Assembly: GCA_049602155.1 (NCBI GenBank)
Contig: JBMYRH010000003.1
Span: 124,001-188,000 of the forward strand
Direction of reading: 5' to 3'
Length of the DNA stretch: 64,000 bases
From: JBMYRH01 sp049602155
GTDB lineage: Bacteria > Myxococcota_A > UBA9042 > PHBI01 > JBMYRH01
The position numbers and the translations under genes were made by a program. The number at the start of each line of letters is the position of its first letter. Positions within the stretch are counted from its first letter, which is position 1. The notes under the pieces were generated by a model that saw only the letters and a program-made list of their open reading frames with translations, was not told the DNA's origin and ran no database searches. Of this stretch, positions 25,285-34,577 are shown piece after piece.

Positions 25285-28200
25285 ATGCGCCCGACTCGAT
25301 CCCCCACTTCGCCCCGTCTCTCAGACCGGGTGCTGCCTCGTATAGCGCGGCTGCTGGTCGCCTTGGTCTGCCTTGCGTTCACAGCGCCAGCGACGTTCGC
25401 AGAGACAGGGAACGACTCAGAAGACCGGCTGATGTCGGAGACCACCGTCCTAGGTCAGCTCTTCTGCGATGACGACGACAACGGAAGGCGCTCAGATGGT
25501 GAGGACGGGGTCGGAGGCGTCCGCATCGTGGCCGACCACGGATGGCAGGCCGTAACCGATCCCTCGGGTCGCTTCCATATGGGCCGTCTCCAGCCCGGCC
25601 AACACCTGCTCAAGCTCGATGAGACGAGCCTGCCCCCGTGGGCCACACCCCAAGGCTCAAGTCGGCGACGACTGCTCGCCACGAGTGGCCTGGTCACCAG
25701 CATCCAGTTCCCGCTGGACTGCAAGAAGATCACAGTGGCGCCAGAGCGCCTAGACTTGGGAGAGAAGACCCCAGCGACCACGGAGGCCCCTCTGGTCACC
25801 TTGTCCGGCAGCCTAGAGCCGCTGAAGCTCTACTTTGACGGTCGCCCCGTGGCCGCAGTGAACGCCGAGATGCGCATTCGACGGAAGGGACAAAAGGCGA
25901 CGCGCGCGATGAACACCCCATGGCGTCCGGGGATCATCACGCCCCCCATTCAATTCCTCACGCGGACCAACGTGACCGAAGAGACAAAGGGCACGTGGCA
26001 GCTCCAAGTCAGCCGACTTGTCGCGGACGGGCAAGTGCCAGTGCGTGTCTTTTCTGGCGCCGGTGCGCCGCCAAAGAAGATCGAGTGGGATGGCACGGAT
26101 GCAGCGGGGGCGCGCAGCGTGCTTGAGCGGGGTGCGCTCTACACCGTGCTGCTCAGAGTCACCGATGGGAAAGGTCAGGCGGCGGTCGCCCCAGAGGCGA
26201 GCTTGGGGCTGAGCTTTGGCTCTGACAATGCCGCGATCGAGCGCCGTGTGCTGCGCGGCGCATTGCTGAGCGATCCTGAAACCTCGACCGAGGAGATCAC
26301 CCGAGGGCTGGAGGGCATCTCGAACGTCCTCTGGGCCAACCGAGGGGCCCGCGTCTTGGTCGAGGTCCACACCGACGACACGACGCCGACGGAGGTCGCC
26401 GTCACCCGCAGTCGACGTGATGCCTTCGTGCTCGCCGAGCGCGTCAGGGAGGTCCTCGGGCTTCGCTCAGAGCGCGTCTCGGGGGTCGGCTATGGTCCAA
26501 CACGACCTATCCGCCCCAACATCAACGAGACAAACCGCGCACTGAACCGTCGGGTCGAGATCGCCATCCTCCCAGCCGAGAAGGCTGCAGACTTGGGGCC
26601 GGTCCCGATCACCCCGGTCAAGCCGGGCATCTTGGCGCAGGGGCTCAGGCTCCCTGTTGGAGCCGATCTCACCTTCATGCGGAGCATCGAGGAGCGCGAC
26701 GGCCAGGTCACAATCAGCACGCAGCTCCCCAATGGAGGCCGATGGCACGCCCTGGTGACGCTCGCAGACCTCGCCCCGGGGCCGGACACCACACCGACCG
26801 TCGAGGATCCTCTCAGGCACTTCGGAGGTAAGGCACTGCGCGAGGCGCTCGGCGACGCGCTCGTCGCGAGCCGCGTCACCACCTACGACACGGCCGAGGA
26901 GCTCGAGGTCGTCCTCCCTGATGAGGGCGCTGTGCTGCAGAGCCCCCACCTCTTCGTCACAGGGCGCGCACACCCGGTCAACCGCATCACGATAGGCGGC
27001 GCGGAGGTCCCGACCGACAGCCGAGGACAGTTCGCCCTCACCGTACCGTTGCGCGCTGGTACTCAGACCCTCGAGGTGACGAGCACCGACAAGGCGGGCC
27101 GCACGGCGCGCATCAGCCGCACGCTGACGGTGAGCGATAAGGCCTTCTTTGTCCTCGCCCTCGGCGACATCGCGACCGGGTTGCCAGAGGCCCACCTCCC
27201 CGGGCGCACCTCGGACAACGCAGGGGTCTTGGGCCCAGTGTTCATTCAAGGGCGCGGCGCGGCGGTCTTTCGTGGTCGAATGAGCGGCACCGCGCTCGCT
27301 GAGCACATCCGAATGACCGCGATTGTGGACACGAACAAGCACAGCACGTTCCGCTCGTTCCTCGATCAAGTCATCGATCCAGCGCGGGACTACGCCGTCT
27401 ACGGTGACAGCGCGCAGAGCTCGCAGCTTGGCGCTGCCCGAGGCCCACTCTACGTCCTCATCGAAGCGGACGCGTCTCACGCGATGGCCGGCAACTTCCG
27501 AACCCAAGTCGAGGGGCTACAGCTCCTCCGATACAACCGCGCTGTCTACGGGGGACGTGTTCACTTTGAGCACGCCTGGAGAGAAGGCTGGCGAAGCCAA
27601 GCCCAGGTCTTCGGGACGGAGGATGTCAGTCGCCTTCGGCGGGGTCATGATGAGCTGCGCGCGACTGGGGGCAGCCTCTACTATTTGGCCAGCAAGACCC
27701 TGGTCGAGGGGAGCGAGGCGCTCACCGTCGTAACCCGAGAGCAAGGCTCGGGGCTCATCCTGGAGCGGCGCACATTGACGCGCGACGTCGACTACCGCAT
27801 CGACTACCTCGACGGCCGGGTCCACTTGAAGGCGCCGCTGAGCGCCGTGACAGCGGCCGGGTGGGGCCTGTCGAGCTTTGAGGTCGCGACGGAGCGCGCA
27901 GTCCTGCAAGGGCACGATGTCTGGCTCGTAGCGGACTACGAGACCGCAGACCCCAGCGCGACAGGCGAATATGCAGTCGGTGCGCGGATCAACCAAGAGC
28001 TCTTTGGTCGCGCCGAAGTCGGTGGTTCCTTTATCCAAGAGGGGCGCAGCGGCGATGACTACACGCTCTTTGGGGCCGACACGACGGTCAACGTCTGGGA
28101 GGGCACGCGCCTCAGAGCGGAGTTCGCCGGCTCGATGGGGCGCGATGGAGCGAGCCTCCTCTCACGAGACGGCGGCCTCGCCTTCACGCCCTACGAGGCC

Positions 28201-29838
28201 GGCGAAGACAGGACAAGCGGCTATGCCTTTAAGCTGGGCGTCGAGGCCCAACCCGGCAAGTGGTTTAATGCCGACCTGGACCTTCAGTTGCGAGGCTGGT
28301 GGGAGCTGGTAGACCCCGGGTTTCAGGCCGCTGGCCGTGTCCTCGATCAAGGGAAGGAGCGCTTCGGTGGTGAGGCGATCTACCGCCCGACAGAGCTCGA
28401 CGAGCTCCGCGTGAGGGTCGACGGCGCACGGTGGCACTCACCCAATGCCCTGCTGTACGGCGGCGACGGCATGCTCCATCGCTATCGATATGCGGCGCGC
28501 TACAGTCGCCAAGTAGGCCCTGTGCGCTTATCGACAGAGGCAGCCTTTGGCGAGCATCGAGACGACGCACGCGGAGAGGTCTTCCATACCGGAGGCTTCC
28601 TGCTCGGGGCGCGGTGGCAGGCGACGGACCGCCTGGGCCTCCTACTGAACCAAGAGGCGCTCGTCGGCGGCGATGACGAGGTCTTGGGGGTCGGCTTTGA
28701 GACGCGCATGACCACGCGAGTCGGGCTCGACTATCAGGTGATGGATGACCTGGCCTTGATGCTGGGCACAGCCCTCCGTTGGGACGGCGACCACGCCATC
28801 CTGCTCGGTGCGCGCACCCGCGCCGATGACGGAACCGATGTCTATATCCATGAGGAGCTCAGACCGTCACACCATGGAAAGGGTGGGTCGAGCGCGACGA
28901 TAATAGGTACCGAGCGTCGGCTAGCAGACGGAGGGCGAGTCTACAGTGAGTACAGGCTAGGAGCGGGCGGGAGCGGGCTAGCGAACCGCGCGGTGCTCGG
29001 CATCGCCAAGCGCTTCGAGTTGGCACCAGGCGTCAACTTGGCGGCTGGATATGAGCGCAGTCAGGCTGTTGGTGGTGTTGAGGGCATCGGGAGCCGAGAT
29101 GTGCTCTCGGCTGGGCTGGAGATCCTCGCGGCAGAGAACCTCCGTTACGGGGGGCGCTACGAGATCCGAATCGACCAGCTCATCGATCCCCCTTCGGGCG
29201 TGTTCCACGACAGCGGGGCGGGCCGCAGTGAGGTCATTCAAGCGGTGCTCTCCAATGGGCTCACCTGGCGTATCGCCCCGGAGCTGACAGCCCTCGGTAC
29301 CTTCCGCTTTGTCTTCAGCCAAGACCTGGTCACTCGCGACATGCTTCGTGAATCCATGGAGGGCTCCGCGGCGCTCCTTTGGCGGCCACGAGAACTCAAC
29401 TGGCTGACCCTCTCAGCTCGCTACTCACGCATCTACCGACAGTGGCTCGAAGATGTGACCCAGGACGAGCGCAGCAACCGGACGGACACCATCGGCGCCA
29501 CGGCTCTGATGAGCTTCTCCTTTGGATTGACGCTGACCGAGCGTGTGATCTTCCTTCACCGCGACGAAGCGGGCACGGCGAGCAGTGACGAACTGCTCTG
29601 GCTCACGCACGCCGCCTTTGAAGTCCTCTGGGGCATCGATATCGCGGCCGAGTACCGCATGTGGGTGCCCTTTGGAGGGGACTTGGCCCACGGCGCCCTG
29701 GCAGAGGTCGGCTACACGCTCATGGACCATGCGCGAATCGGGGTCGGATACGACTTCTCGAGTATACCGCGGGACCTGAGCCTGGACGCCGAGTCCGGTA
29801 TGGGGGGCTTCTTCGTACGCTTGACGGGGACCTATTAG
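25285..29838 (+). CDS. large outer-membrane beta-barrel protein with SdrD-B-like and OmpA-like domains
   Basis: 1517 residues with a signal peptide ending near APATFA-ETG. Residues about 55-115 are an SdrD-B/Cna-B-like module (GQLFCDDDDNGRR to GRLQPGQHLLKLDE). Residues about 268-315 look like a FlgD-type bacterial Ig fold (WDGTDAAGARS). Residues about 330-430 resemble OmpA-C peptidoglycan binding (ending NRALNRRVEIAIL). Residues about 545-625 are another Ig-like domain. From about 630 to the end there are many amphipathic beta strands, and the protein ends in Tyr (FFVRLTGTY), as barrel proteins do. Related architectures occur in Myxococcota as very large exported proteins of unknown role. It has GGAG upstream and probably ends the three-gene operon. 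It converges with the DegT gene and overlaps it by 4 bp. Confidence 0.75.
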   Translation: MRPTRSPTSPRLSDRVLPRIARLLVALVCLAFTAPATFAETGNDSEDRLMSETTVLGQLFCDDDDNGRRSDGEDGVGGVRIVADHGWQAVTDPSGRFHMGRLQPGQHLLKLDETSLPPWATPQGSSRRRLLATSGLVTSIQFPLDCKKITVAPERLDLGEKTPATTEAPLVTLSGSLEPLKLYFDGRPVAAVNAEMRIRRKGQKATRAMNTPWRPGIITPPIQFLTRTNVTEETKGTWQLQVSRLVADGQVPVRVFSGAGAPPKKIEWDGTDAAGARSVLERGALYTVLLRVTDGKGQAAVAPEASLGLSFGSDNAAIERRVLRGALLSDPETSTEEITRGLEGISNVLWANRGARVLVEVHTDDTTPTEVAVTRSRRDAFVLAERVREVLGLRSERVSGVGYGPTRPIRPNINETNRALNRRVEIAILPAEKAADLGPVPITPVKPGILAQGLRLPVGADLTFMRSIEERDGQVTISTQLPNGGRWHALVTLADLAPGPDTTPTVEDPLRHFGGKALREALGDALVASRVTTYDTAEELEVVLPDEGAVLQSPHLFVTGRAHPVNRITIGGAEVPTDSRGQFALTVPLRAGTQTLEVTSTDKAGRTARISRTLTVSDKAFFVLALGDIATGLPEAHLPGRTSDNAGVLGPVFIQGRGAAVFRGRMSGTALAEHIRMTAIVDTNKHSTFRSFLDQVIDPARDYAVYGDSAQSSQLGAARGPLYVLIEADASHAMAGNFRTQVEGLQLLRYNRAVYGGRVHFEHAWREGWRSQAQVFGTEDVSRLRRGHDELRATGGSLYYLASKTLVEGSEALTVVTREQGSGLILERRTLTRDVDYRIDYLDGRVHLKAPLSAVTAAGWGLSSFEVATERAVLQGHDVWLVADYETADPSATGEYAVGARINQELFGRAEVGGSFIQEGRSGDDYTLFGADTTVNVWEGTRLRAEFAGSMGRDGASLLSRDGGLAFTPYEAGEDRTSGYAFKLGVEAQPGKWFNADLDLQLRGWWELVDPGFQAAGRVLDQGKERFGGEAIYRPTELDELRVRVDGARWHSPNALLYGGDGMLHRYRYAARYSRQVGPVRLSTEAAFGEHRDDARGEVFHTGGFLLGARWQATDRLGLLLNQEALVGGDDEVLGVGFETRMTTRVGLDYQVMDDLALMLGTALRWDGDHAILLGARTRADDGTDVYIHEELRPSHHGKGGSSATIIGTERRLADGGRVYSEYRLGAGGSGLANRAVLGIAKRFELAPGVNLAAGYERSQAVGGVEGIGSRDVLSAGLEILAAENLRYGGRYEIRIDQLIDPPSGVFHDSGAGRSEVIQAVLSNGLTWRIAPELTALGTFRFVFSQDLVTRDMLRESMEGSAALLWRPRELNWLTLSARYSRIYRQWLEDVTQDERSNRTDTIGATALMSFSFGLTLTERVIFLHRDEAGTASSDELLWLTHAAFEVLWGIDIAAEYRMWVPFGGDLAHGALAEVGYTLMDHARIGVGYDFSSIPRDLSLDAESGMGGFFVRLTGTY

Positions 29839-30980
29839 CCGGCTTGAGCCGCGTCCCAGGCCATGACGTGCTCGATGACGTAGTCAATCTCTTCGTCGGT
29901 GATGTCGGCGAAGAGCGGCAACGTCATGATCTCCTCGTACACGGCGTCACAGTTCGGCACCGGGCTCGCGTAAGGGGCCATCAGGGGATGTTGAGTCAAC
30001 GGTGTGTAATGAAGGCCCGTGGAGATCTCGTTCGCCTTCAAGGTGCGCATCAAGTCATCTCGACCGGGCGTCCGAACACCGAAGATCCAATACGCGACCG
30101 TCCCATCCGTATTGAAGGGGATGATCGGGCGCACAACCTTCGCATCAGCCAAGCCGTCCATGTACCGCTGAATCCCGCGGGTGCGTGCAGCGTTCATCGC
30201 CTCCAACTTGTCCATCTGGACAAGGCCAATCGAGGCTGACAAGTCGTTCATGTTGTACTTGTAGCCCAAGAGCGCGATCTCATAATACCAGTGCCGCACA
30301 TCAAGGCTGGCATCCGTGTACGCCGCGTTACGCTTCCAGGTGTCCTTGTCGATCCCCACCCAGCGCATTGCGCGCATCGGCTCAACCAGTGCCTCATCAC
30401 GGAAGACGAGCATGCCGCCGTCTCCGCTCGTCATGCACTTCTTCTCCTCAAAGGAGTAGCAGCCGAAGTCACCAATCGTGCCTAACTTCTGCCCTTTGTA
30501 GCTCCCGCCGGTGCAGTGCGCACAGTCCTCGATGACCTTCAAGCCATGCCGCTTCGCGAACGCCATGACCTCGTCCATCGGGGCCGGGTGACCGTACATA
30601 TGTACAACCATGATGGCCCCGCACTCATCGGTGACCTTCCGCTCGGCATCCTCGAGGTCTAGCCCCATCGTCTCCAAATCGCAGTCGACAAACACAGGCT
30701 CAAGGCCGTTGTAGAGGACAGCGCTCGCCGTCGATACAAAGGTCATCGCCGGCACTAGGACCTTGCTGCCTTTGGGCAGCCCGCACGCGGTCACAGCCAA
30801 GTGCAGGGCCGCCGTACCTGAGTTGACCCCCACCGCATGTGGGCTTCCGACATAGTCTGCCCAGCGACGCTCAAACTCCCCCACCTTCATGCCGAGCCCA
30901 AGCCAGGCCCTGTCGATGGCGCCAGCGACGGCATTCAGTTCATCTTGACCCACGCTGGGTTTGAAGAGTCGGACCTTCAT
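29835..30980 (-). CDS. DegT/DnrJ/EryC1-family PLP sugar aminotransferase
   Basis: 381 residues. By family it transfers an amino group from glutamate to a keto-sugar bound to a nucleotide. The N-terminal GVNSGTAALHLAV binds the PLP phosphate. EDCAHCTGG carries the Asp that contacts the PLP ring. SFEEKKCMTSGDGG contains the Lys that forms the internal aldimine, and YNMNDLSASIGLVQM is the usual later motif. It overlaps the RmlC-like epimerase gene by 4 bp (ATGA), so a 4-keto-6-deoxy sugar is a likely substrate. With RfbF and RfbG nearby, the donor could be a CDP-linked sugar. That is inference. Confidence 0.9.
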   Translation of the reverse strand: MKVRLFKPSVGQDELNAVAGAIDRAWLGLGMKVGEFERRWADYVGSPHAVGVNSGTAALHLAVTACGLPKGSKVLVPAMTFVSTASAVLYNGLEPVFVDCDLETMGLDLEDAERKVTDECGAIMVVHMYGHPAPMDEVMAFAKRHGLKVIEDCAHCTGGSYKGQKLGTIGDFGCYSFEEKKCMTSGDGGMLVFRDEALVEPMRAMRWVGIDKDTWKRNAAYTDASLDVRHWYYEIALLGYKYNMNDLSASIGLVQMDKLEAMNAARTRGIQRYMDGLADAKVVRPIIPFNTDGTVAYWIFGVRTPGRDDLMRTLKANEISTGLHYTPLTQHPLMAPYASPVPNCDAVYEEIMTLPLFADITDEEIDYVIEHVMAWDAAQAG

Positions 30981-31537
30981 GAGACCTCCATGTGTATGCC
31001 TTCGAATCCCTCAGCGATGAGTGGATGAGCCGCATCCTTTGCAGACACATCAGTGATAGATAACGGCCACTCGATGCCCAACTGAGGGTCATCATGACGC
31101 AGGCCGCCTTCGCACTCCGGGCTGTAATACTGAGTCACGAGATACATCACCTGACTCATCGACTCCAGCGCCTGAAAACCGTGAGCGAACCCCTCGGGGA
31201 CAATCATCAACCGCATATTCTCCGCCGAGAGCACCTCACCGTGCCACTGCAGATAGGTCGGTGAACCCACTCGGATGTCGACCAACACATCGAACACTGC
31301 ACCTTGAATGCAGCGGACCATCTTGACCTCACTCATGGGAGGTCGCTGGAAATGCATCCCGCGGACAGCCCCCTTGGCCGTCGTCAGCGAGTGATTGGCT
31401 TGCACGATGTCGGTCTTAATGCCGACCGCGCCTAACTCACGTGCGCAGAAGAAACGAGCGAAGTGTCCTCTGTGGTCGCCGTGCGGGCTCGTATCTACGA
31501 TAGCGGCGCCTGCCAGCGGTAGGGCTGTCACGTTCAT
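30977..31537 (-). CDS. RmlC-like NDP-4-keto-6-deoxysugar 3,5-epimerase
   Basis: 186 residues from the ATG at 31537, with GGGAG about nine bases upstream. The reading open to 31639 adds a non-homologous extension. The cupin fold of dTDP-4-dehydrorhamnose 3,5-epimerase is clear: GHFARFF, NHSLTTAKGAVRGMHFQ with the catalytic His, VFDVLVDIRVGSPTY, VPEGFAHGF and YYSPECEGGLRHDDP, which hold the Tyr and Asp of the active site. No rmlA, rmlB or rmlD is in the window, but RfbF and RfbG are. It may therefore act on CDP-4-keto-6-deoxyglucose or on dTDP-sugars made elsewhere. It leads the two-gene operon with the aminotransferase. Confidence 0.85.
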   Translation of the reverse strand: MNVTALPLAGAAIVDTSPHGDHRGHFARFFCARELGAVGIKTDIVQANHSLTTAKGAVRGMHFQRPPMSEVKMVRCIQGAVFDVLVDIRVGSPTYLQWHGEVLSAENMRLMIVPEGFAHGFQALESMSQVMYLVTQYYSPECEGGLRHDDPQLGIEWPLSITDVSAKDAAHPLIAEGFEGIHMEVS

Positions 31538-31890
31538 TGGTGAACTCCCATGTGGCGGAGAATGGGACCTAACACGCCGCGAATCGGCTGTCTCACTTCT
31601 TCGCCGCCAATCATCAAACATCCGTAGTATCGATCGCACTCGCAGTCACGTAGGCCCGCGCCCACCAACGAAGCCCCTCTTGCTCTCAAAGGCAGAGCAT
31701 CGCGTACCCGAGGCCACAAGGTGACGAGGGCTAAGGACCTGCGATGACTCAGATTATGACTTCTGATTACTATCCCTGGTGAAAGGCAAGCTGATCCGAA
31801 AGCTCGTCATGCTCGGTTGCCTTTCGCGTGGGCTATTGATCATTCAAACCAAGATTGAGCACGGTGCGTGACGCGCCACAAAAGGGCGAT
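31538..31890. other. intergenic stretch with no recognised gene
   Basis: About 350 bp between the RmlC-like gene and the GT2 leader. It is richer in A/T than its surroundings around 31741-31790, where promoters could lie for either side. Short ORFs here show no family resemblance. The right end joins a leader sequence shared with the nucleotide-sugar dehydrogenase gene. Confidence 0.4.
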
Positions 31891-31995
31891 CCTGACAACC
31901 GGAGACCGCTTGCGCCCACCGCCCCGTCATGCGACAACGACGACCCTCGACAGCGACGTTTGATCCGGTCTCGGTTGACGACCAACTCAACTGAG
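31891..31995 (+). repeat. 5' leader copy A, upstream of GT2 (similar to 38619-38737)
   Basis: Aligns with the region upstream of the nucleotide-sugar dehydrogenase. Shared blocks include CAACCGG, CGCTTGCG, CATGCGACAA, GACA.CG.CGT.TGATC and GACGA. The two copies differ by a few small gaps. It is non-coding in both places and lies just before a gene in each, so it may carry a promoter or regulatory leader, or mark a duplication. Confidence 0.6.
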
Positions 31996-32009
31996 ACGAC
32001 AGGAGCTTC

Positions 32010-32957
32010 ATGTCCGACGCCAAGCCCATCCTCACCTTCGGGATGCCCCTCTATAACGAGGAGCAGTTCCTCGAAGAGGCGCTTGAGAGCCTGCTGGCTC
32101 AAACACGGGGGGATTGGGTCCTGCACATCTCGGACAACGCATCGACCGACCGCACTCAGGAGATTTGCCGAAGATTCGCTGCGCGAGACGCGCGGGTTCG
32201 CTACGAGAGACACGAGGTCAACCAAGGCGCGGCCTTTAACTGGGCCAACGTATTGGAGCAAGCCGAGACGCCCTTATTCGCATGGGCCGGCGGGCATGAC
32301 AGGTGGGCACCGACATTCTATGAAGCGCTTGCACCACGTCTCGATAACGCTGAGGTCATCCTCGCTTATCCTCAGACACAAGCCTTGAGTCCTGAGGGTG
32401 TTCAAGGACGCGTCCACTCAGATAACCACACCAACATGCACATCGAAGCACCCGATGAGCGCTTCTTGCGTCTTGTCTCACGTCTTGGAAACTGCAGCAT
32501 GTTACATGGCATTTGGCGCACTGAGCGCTTGCGCGCTGTACCTATCCGCCAAAGCTTCAGCCCCGACAGCCTTCTGTTAGCCGAACTGGCTTTAATCGGA
32601 AAATATGTGCAGCACCAAGATGTCCTCTTCTTTCGGCGAGACATCAGACCTGCCGAGACAAGCCGTGAACGCGTAGCGCGAGCCTGGGCCGCCATCACGA
32701 ACGAAGCGCACCACGGTACCCCGGGTTGGCTCGATGCGATGAAGGCGTACATCCGCGAACACATCTCGATTATCCAATCATCACCAGCAAAGCTAAGTCG
32801 GAGCAAACGTACCCTTTTAGCCTCACGTACGGCCTTGATCGTGGCGCAACGCCATGTCGTCAGCCCGACGCTGCGCGAGTCTGTGCTGCCACGCCTGCCA
32901 GGGTTCATAGTTCAACCGCTCCGTAGCCTCTGGAGACGGCGCCCAAGCTCAGACTGA
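32010..32957 (+). CDS. family 2 glycosyltransferase (GT-A fold)
   Basis: 315 residues, with AGGAG seven bases before the ATG. The N-terminal ILTFGMPLYNEEQFLEEALESL and HISDNASTDRTQEI are the GT2 donor-binding motifs. The DxD-like element is less standard (AGGHDRW in place of xDDD), and the later ED motif is not obvious. It would add a sugar to a growing surface polysaccharide at the cytoplasmic face of the membrane. It is the only plus-strand gene in this part of the locus. A leader copy precedes it, and a remnant of the dehydrogenase 5' end begins 27 bp after its stop, so it appears to have been inserted between those two pieces. Confidence 0.85.
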   Translation: MSDAKPILTFGMPLYNEEQFLEEALESLLAQTRGDWVLHISDNASTDRTQEICRRFAARDARVRYERHEVNQGAAFNWANVLEQAETPLFAWAGGHDRWAPTFYEALAPRLDNAEVILAYPQTQALSPEGVQGRVHSDNHTNMHIEAPDERFLRLVSRLGNCSMLHGIWRTERLRAVPIRQSFSPDSLLLAELALIGKYVQHQDVLFFRRDIRPAETSRERVARAWAAITNEAHHGTPGWLDAMKAYIREHISIIQSSPAKLSRSKRTLLASRTALIVAQRHVVSPTLRESVLPRLPGFIVQPLRSLWRRRPSSD

Positions 32958-32984
32958 GCACTCGGACCGACCATGGAGAGATCC

Positions 32985-33095
32985 ATGTCTGCTGCGCACG
33001 AACTCTTGAACGCTGAGTAGACGAATCATTCAGCCCTGATCGGTGTCAGCGACCTAAATTGGGCAGGACTGTCGAGGCATGATGCGAGGGCTTGA
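32985..33095 (+). pseudogene. decayed 5' fragment of the nucleotide-sugar dehydrogenase gene
   Basis: From the ATG at 32985 the frame reads MSAAHELLNAE, a TAG stop, then TNHSALIGVSDLNWAGL. Codon by codon without gaps this matches the intact protein at 38780 (MTAAHETLKTK and then FDDRTAVIGVIGLGYVGL): 13 of about 29 residues are identical, including the start of the Rossmann motif. GGAGA upstream of the ATG also matches. The Gly-rich loop is destroyed and the similarity fades by about 33095. It cannot encode an enzyme. The rest of the gap to 33133 shows nothing else. Confidence 0.7.
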
Positions 33096-33132
33096 AGACC
33101 TCAGCGGTGGTCGCGTCGTGACTGCCTAAGGC

Positions 33133-33762
33133 TCAGCTGGACAAGGTGCGCGACATCGTCACCGCGAAGCACTCAGCCTCAGCAGAGGACTCCGCGCGGT
33201 GCCAACGTGTGTTGGCGCCCTCCTGTGTCGCAGTGAGCGGCCAGCGCTCTGTCAGCTGAAATCCACAATCGCGATAACATGCAATCGCCCGGGCGTTACT
33301 CTCAAAGACCTCCAGACGGACACGCTCCAAGCCCATCTCTCGATTGGCCCACGCTAAGAGTGCATTGATGGCGCGCCTCATCCCACCCGGCGAGCTGGCA
33401 GACACGCCGCGTAAAACACGACCCAACTCGCAAGAGCGATCCTGGTCATTAAAGGCACTGAGCGCCAAGTGTCCCCAAGCCTGACCAGTATGCTCATTGA
33501 TCAACATCACCATGAGGTCCAGCGGCGCCTGGGAGTAGGTCTCCTCTAACCAGCGCTGAGTAGCCTCTTCTCTCGCCTCGAACCAGGTAAAGAAGGCTCG
33601 GGGGTGTAAGTTCCGCCACTCGACCATCGAAGCCACGTCCCCAGCTGCCGCTGGGACCGTCACAGGCCGAAGAGCAAGCCCCTCTTCACTCAGTAGATTC
33701 AGCCCTGGACTCTGTTTGAGTCGAAGCACTTCCGACGCCACATCATCAAGCCACGCACTCAT
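33133..33762 (-). CDS. GNAT-family N-acetyltransferase
   Basis: 209 residues. The RimJ/RimL-like acetyltransferase pattern is visible: LALRPVTVPAAAGDVASMVEWRN at the N-terminus, AWGHLALS, then GVSASSPGGMRRAINALL where the acetyl-CoA pyrophosphate loop falls, and VRLEVFESNARAIACYRDCGF at the C-terminal motif B. In a polysaccharide locus such enzymes often acetylate an amino sugar, here perhaps the product of the DegT aminotransferase; that is inference. It overlaps the upstream methyltransferase gene by 4 bp (ATGA) and shares its promoter. It is convergent with the dehydrogenase remnant. Confidence 0.8.
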   Translation of the reverse strand: MSAWLDDVASEVLRLKQSPGLNLLSEEGLALRPVTVPAAAGDVASMVEWRNLHPRAFFTWFEAREEATQRWLEETYSQAPLDLMVMLINEHTGQAWGHLALSAFNDQDRSCELGRVLRGVSASSPGGMRRAINALLAWANREMGLERVRLEVFESNARAIACYRDCGFQLTERWPLTATQEGANTRWHRAESSAEAECFAVTMSRTLSS

Positions 33763-34577
33763 GACTCTGGACGATACAAAAAGCCGTTCGGTGCCACCGT
33801 AAGGAGGAGCTTGTTCTCAATGGCTTCATCGACCTCTAGCACAAGAGGGCGGCCATCCTTTGCTGTGCGACCTTCCTTGCTCAAGAGCTCAAGGTAGGCC
33901 CAGACAGCAGTCTTAGGATTATCTCCCTTGCTCCATGGTCGATTTGGCAGGAAGTCCTCCGGCATGTCTTCGACAAGCGTGTCAAACACAACACAGTAGC
34001 TCCCGAGGCTCGTCAAAGGAGCGTAAGCCTCCAGCTCTCCCAACACATGTTCATGTGTATGATTGGAGTCGAGGCACACCAACACCCTGGTAAACCTCGA
34101 CGCAATGTCATGCACCTGCGTGACGATCTCCTCCGAGATGGAAGAGCCCTCAAGCATATGAATCCGATGAGACATCGGGTGCGCCTCGATTGCCGCGCGA
34201 TTGTGCGCCCGAATATCGATATCGATGCCGAGCACCTGCCGCTTTGGTGCCGAGGGATCCAAGGTCGTGTTGGACTCCACTGCGTCACAGTAATCCAGCA
34301 TCGCGAGCATAGAAGCACTCAGGATAAGCGAGCCTCCATGGGCAATGCCGGTCTCGATGACAAGATCCGGCTTGATCCGCCAGATAAGCTCAGCCATCGC
34401 GACCATATCTTGTGGGTACTGGATGATGGGGCGGCCCATCCAAGAGAAATTGTACGAGTACTGCGCAAGCGCGCTCGCGGTCATGAACTCTGCAGCAACC
34501 TGCGATAGAGGGCTCTCTGGATACGACGCGACGCGGTCGCGACACTCAGCAAGAAAAGTCTCTCCCGGCGTCGTCAT
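33759..34577 (-). CDS. CmcI/cephalosporin-hydroxylase-family class I methyltransferase
   Basis: 272 residues from the ATG at 34577, with GAGGAG five bases upstream. VIETGIAHGGSLILSASML is SAM motif I of this family. QVLGIDIDIRAHNRAAIEAHP and VLVCLDSNHTHEHVLGELEAYAPL are also typical. SYCVVFDTLVEDMPEDF and NPKTAVWAYL complete the pattern seen in CmcI-like proteins and in sugar O-methyltransferases of polysaccharide clusters. It probably methylates a sugar hydroxyl. Its start overlaps the stop of a 38-residue ORF derived from fadN (ATGA), so it is likely translated from a captured fadN promoter and leader. GNAT follows in the same operon. Confidence 0.85.
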   Translation of the reverse strand: MTTPGETFLAECRDRVASYPESPLSQVAAEFMTASALAQYSYNFSWMGRPIIQYPQDMVAMAELIWRIKPDLVIETGIAHGGSLILSASMLAMLDYCDAVESNTTLDPSAPKRQVLGIDIDIRAHNRAAIEAHPMSHRIHMLEGSSISEEIVTQVHDIASRFTRVLVCLDSNHTHEHVLGELEAYAPLTSLGSYCVVFDTLVEDMPEDFLPNRPWSKGDNPKTAVWAYLELLSKEGRTAKDGRPLVLEVDEAIENKLLLTVAPNGFLYRPES

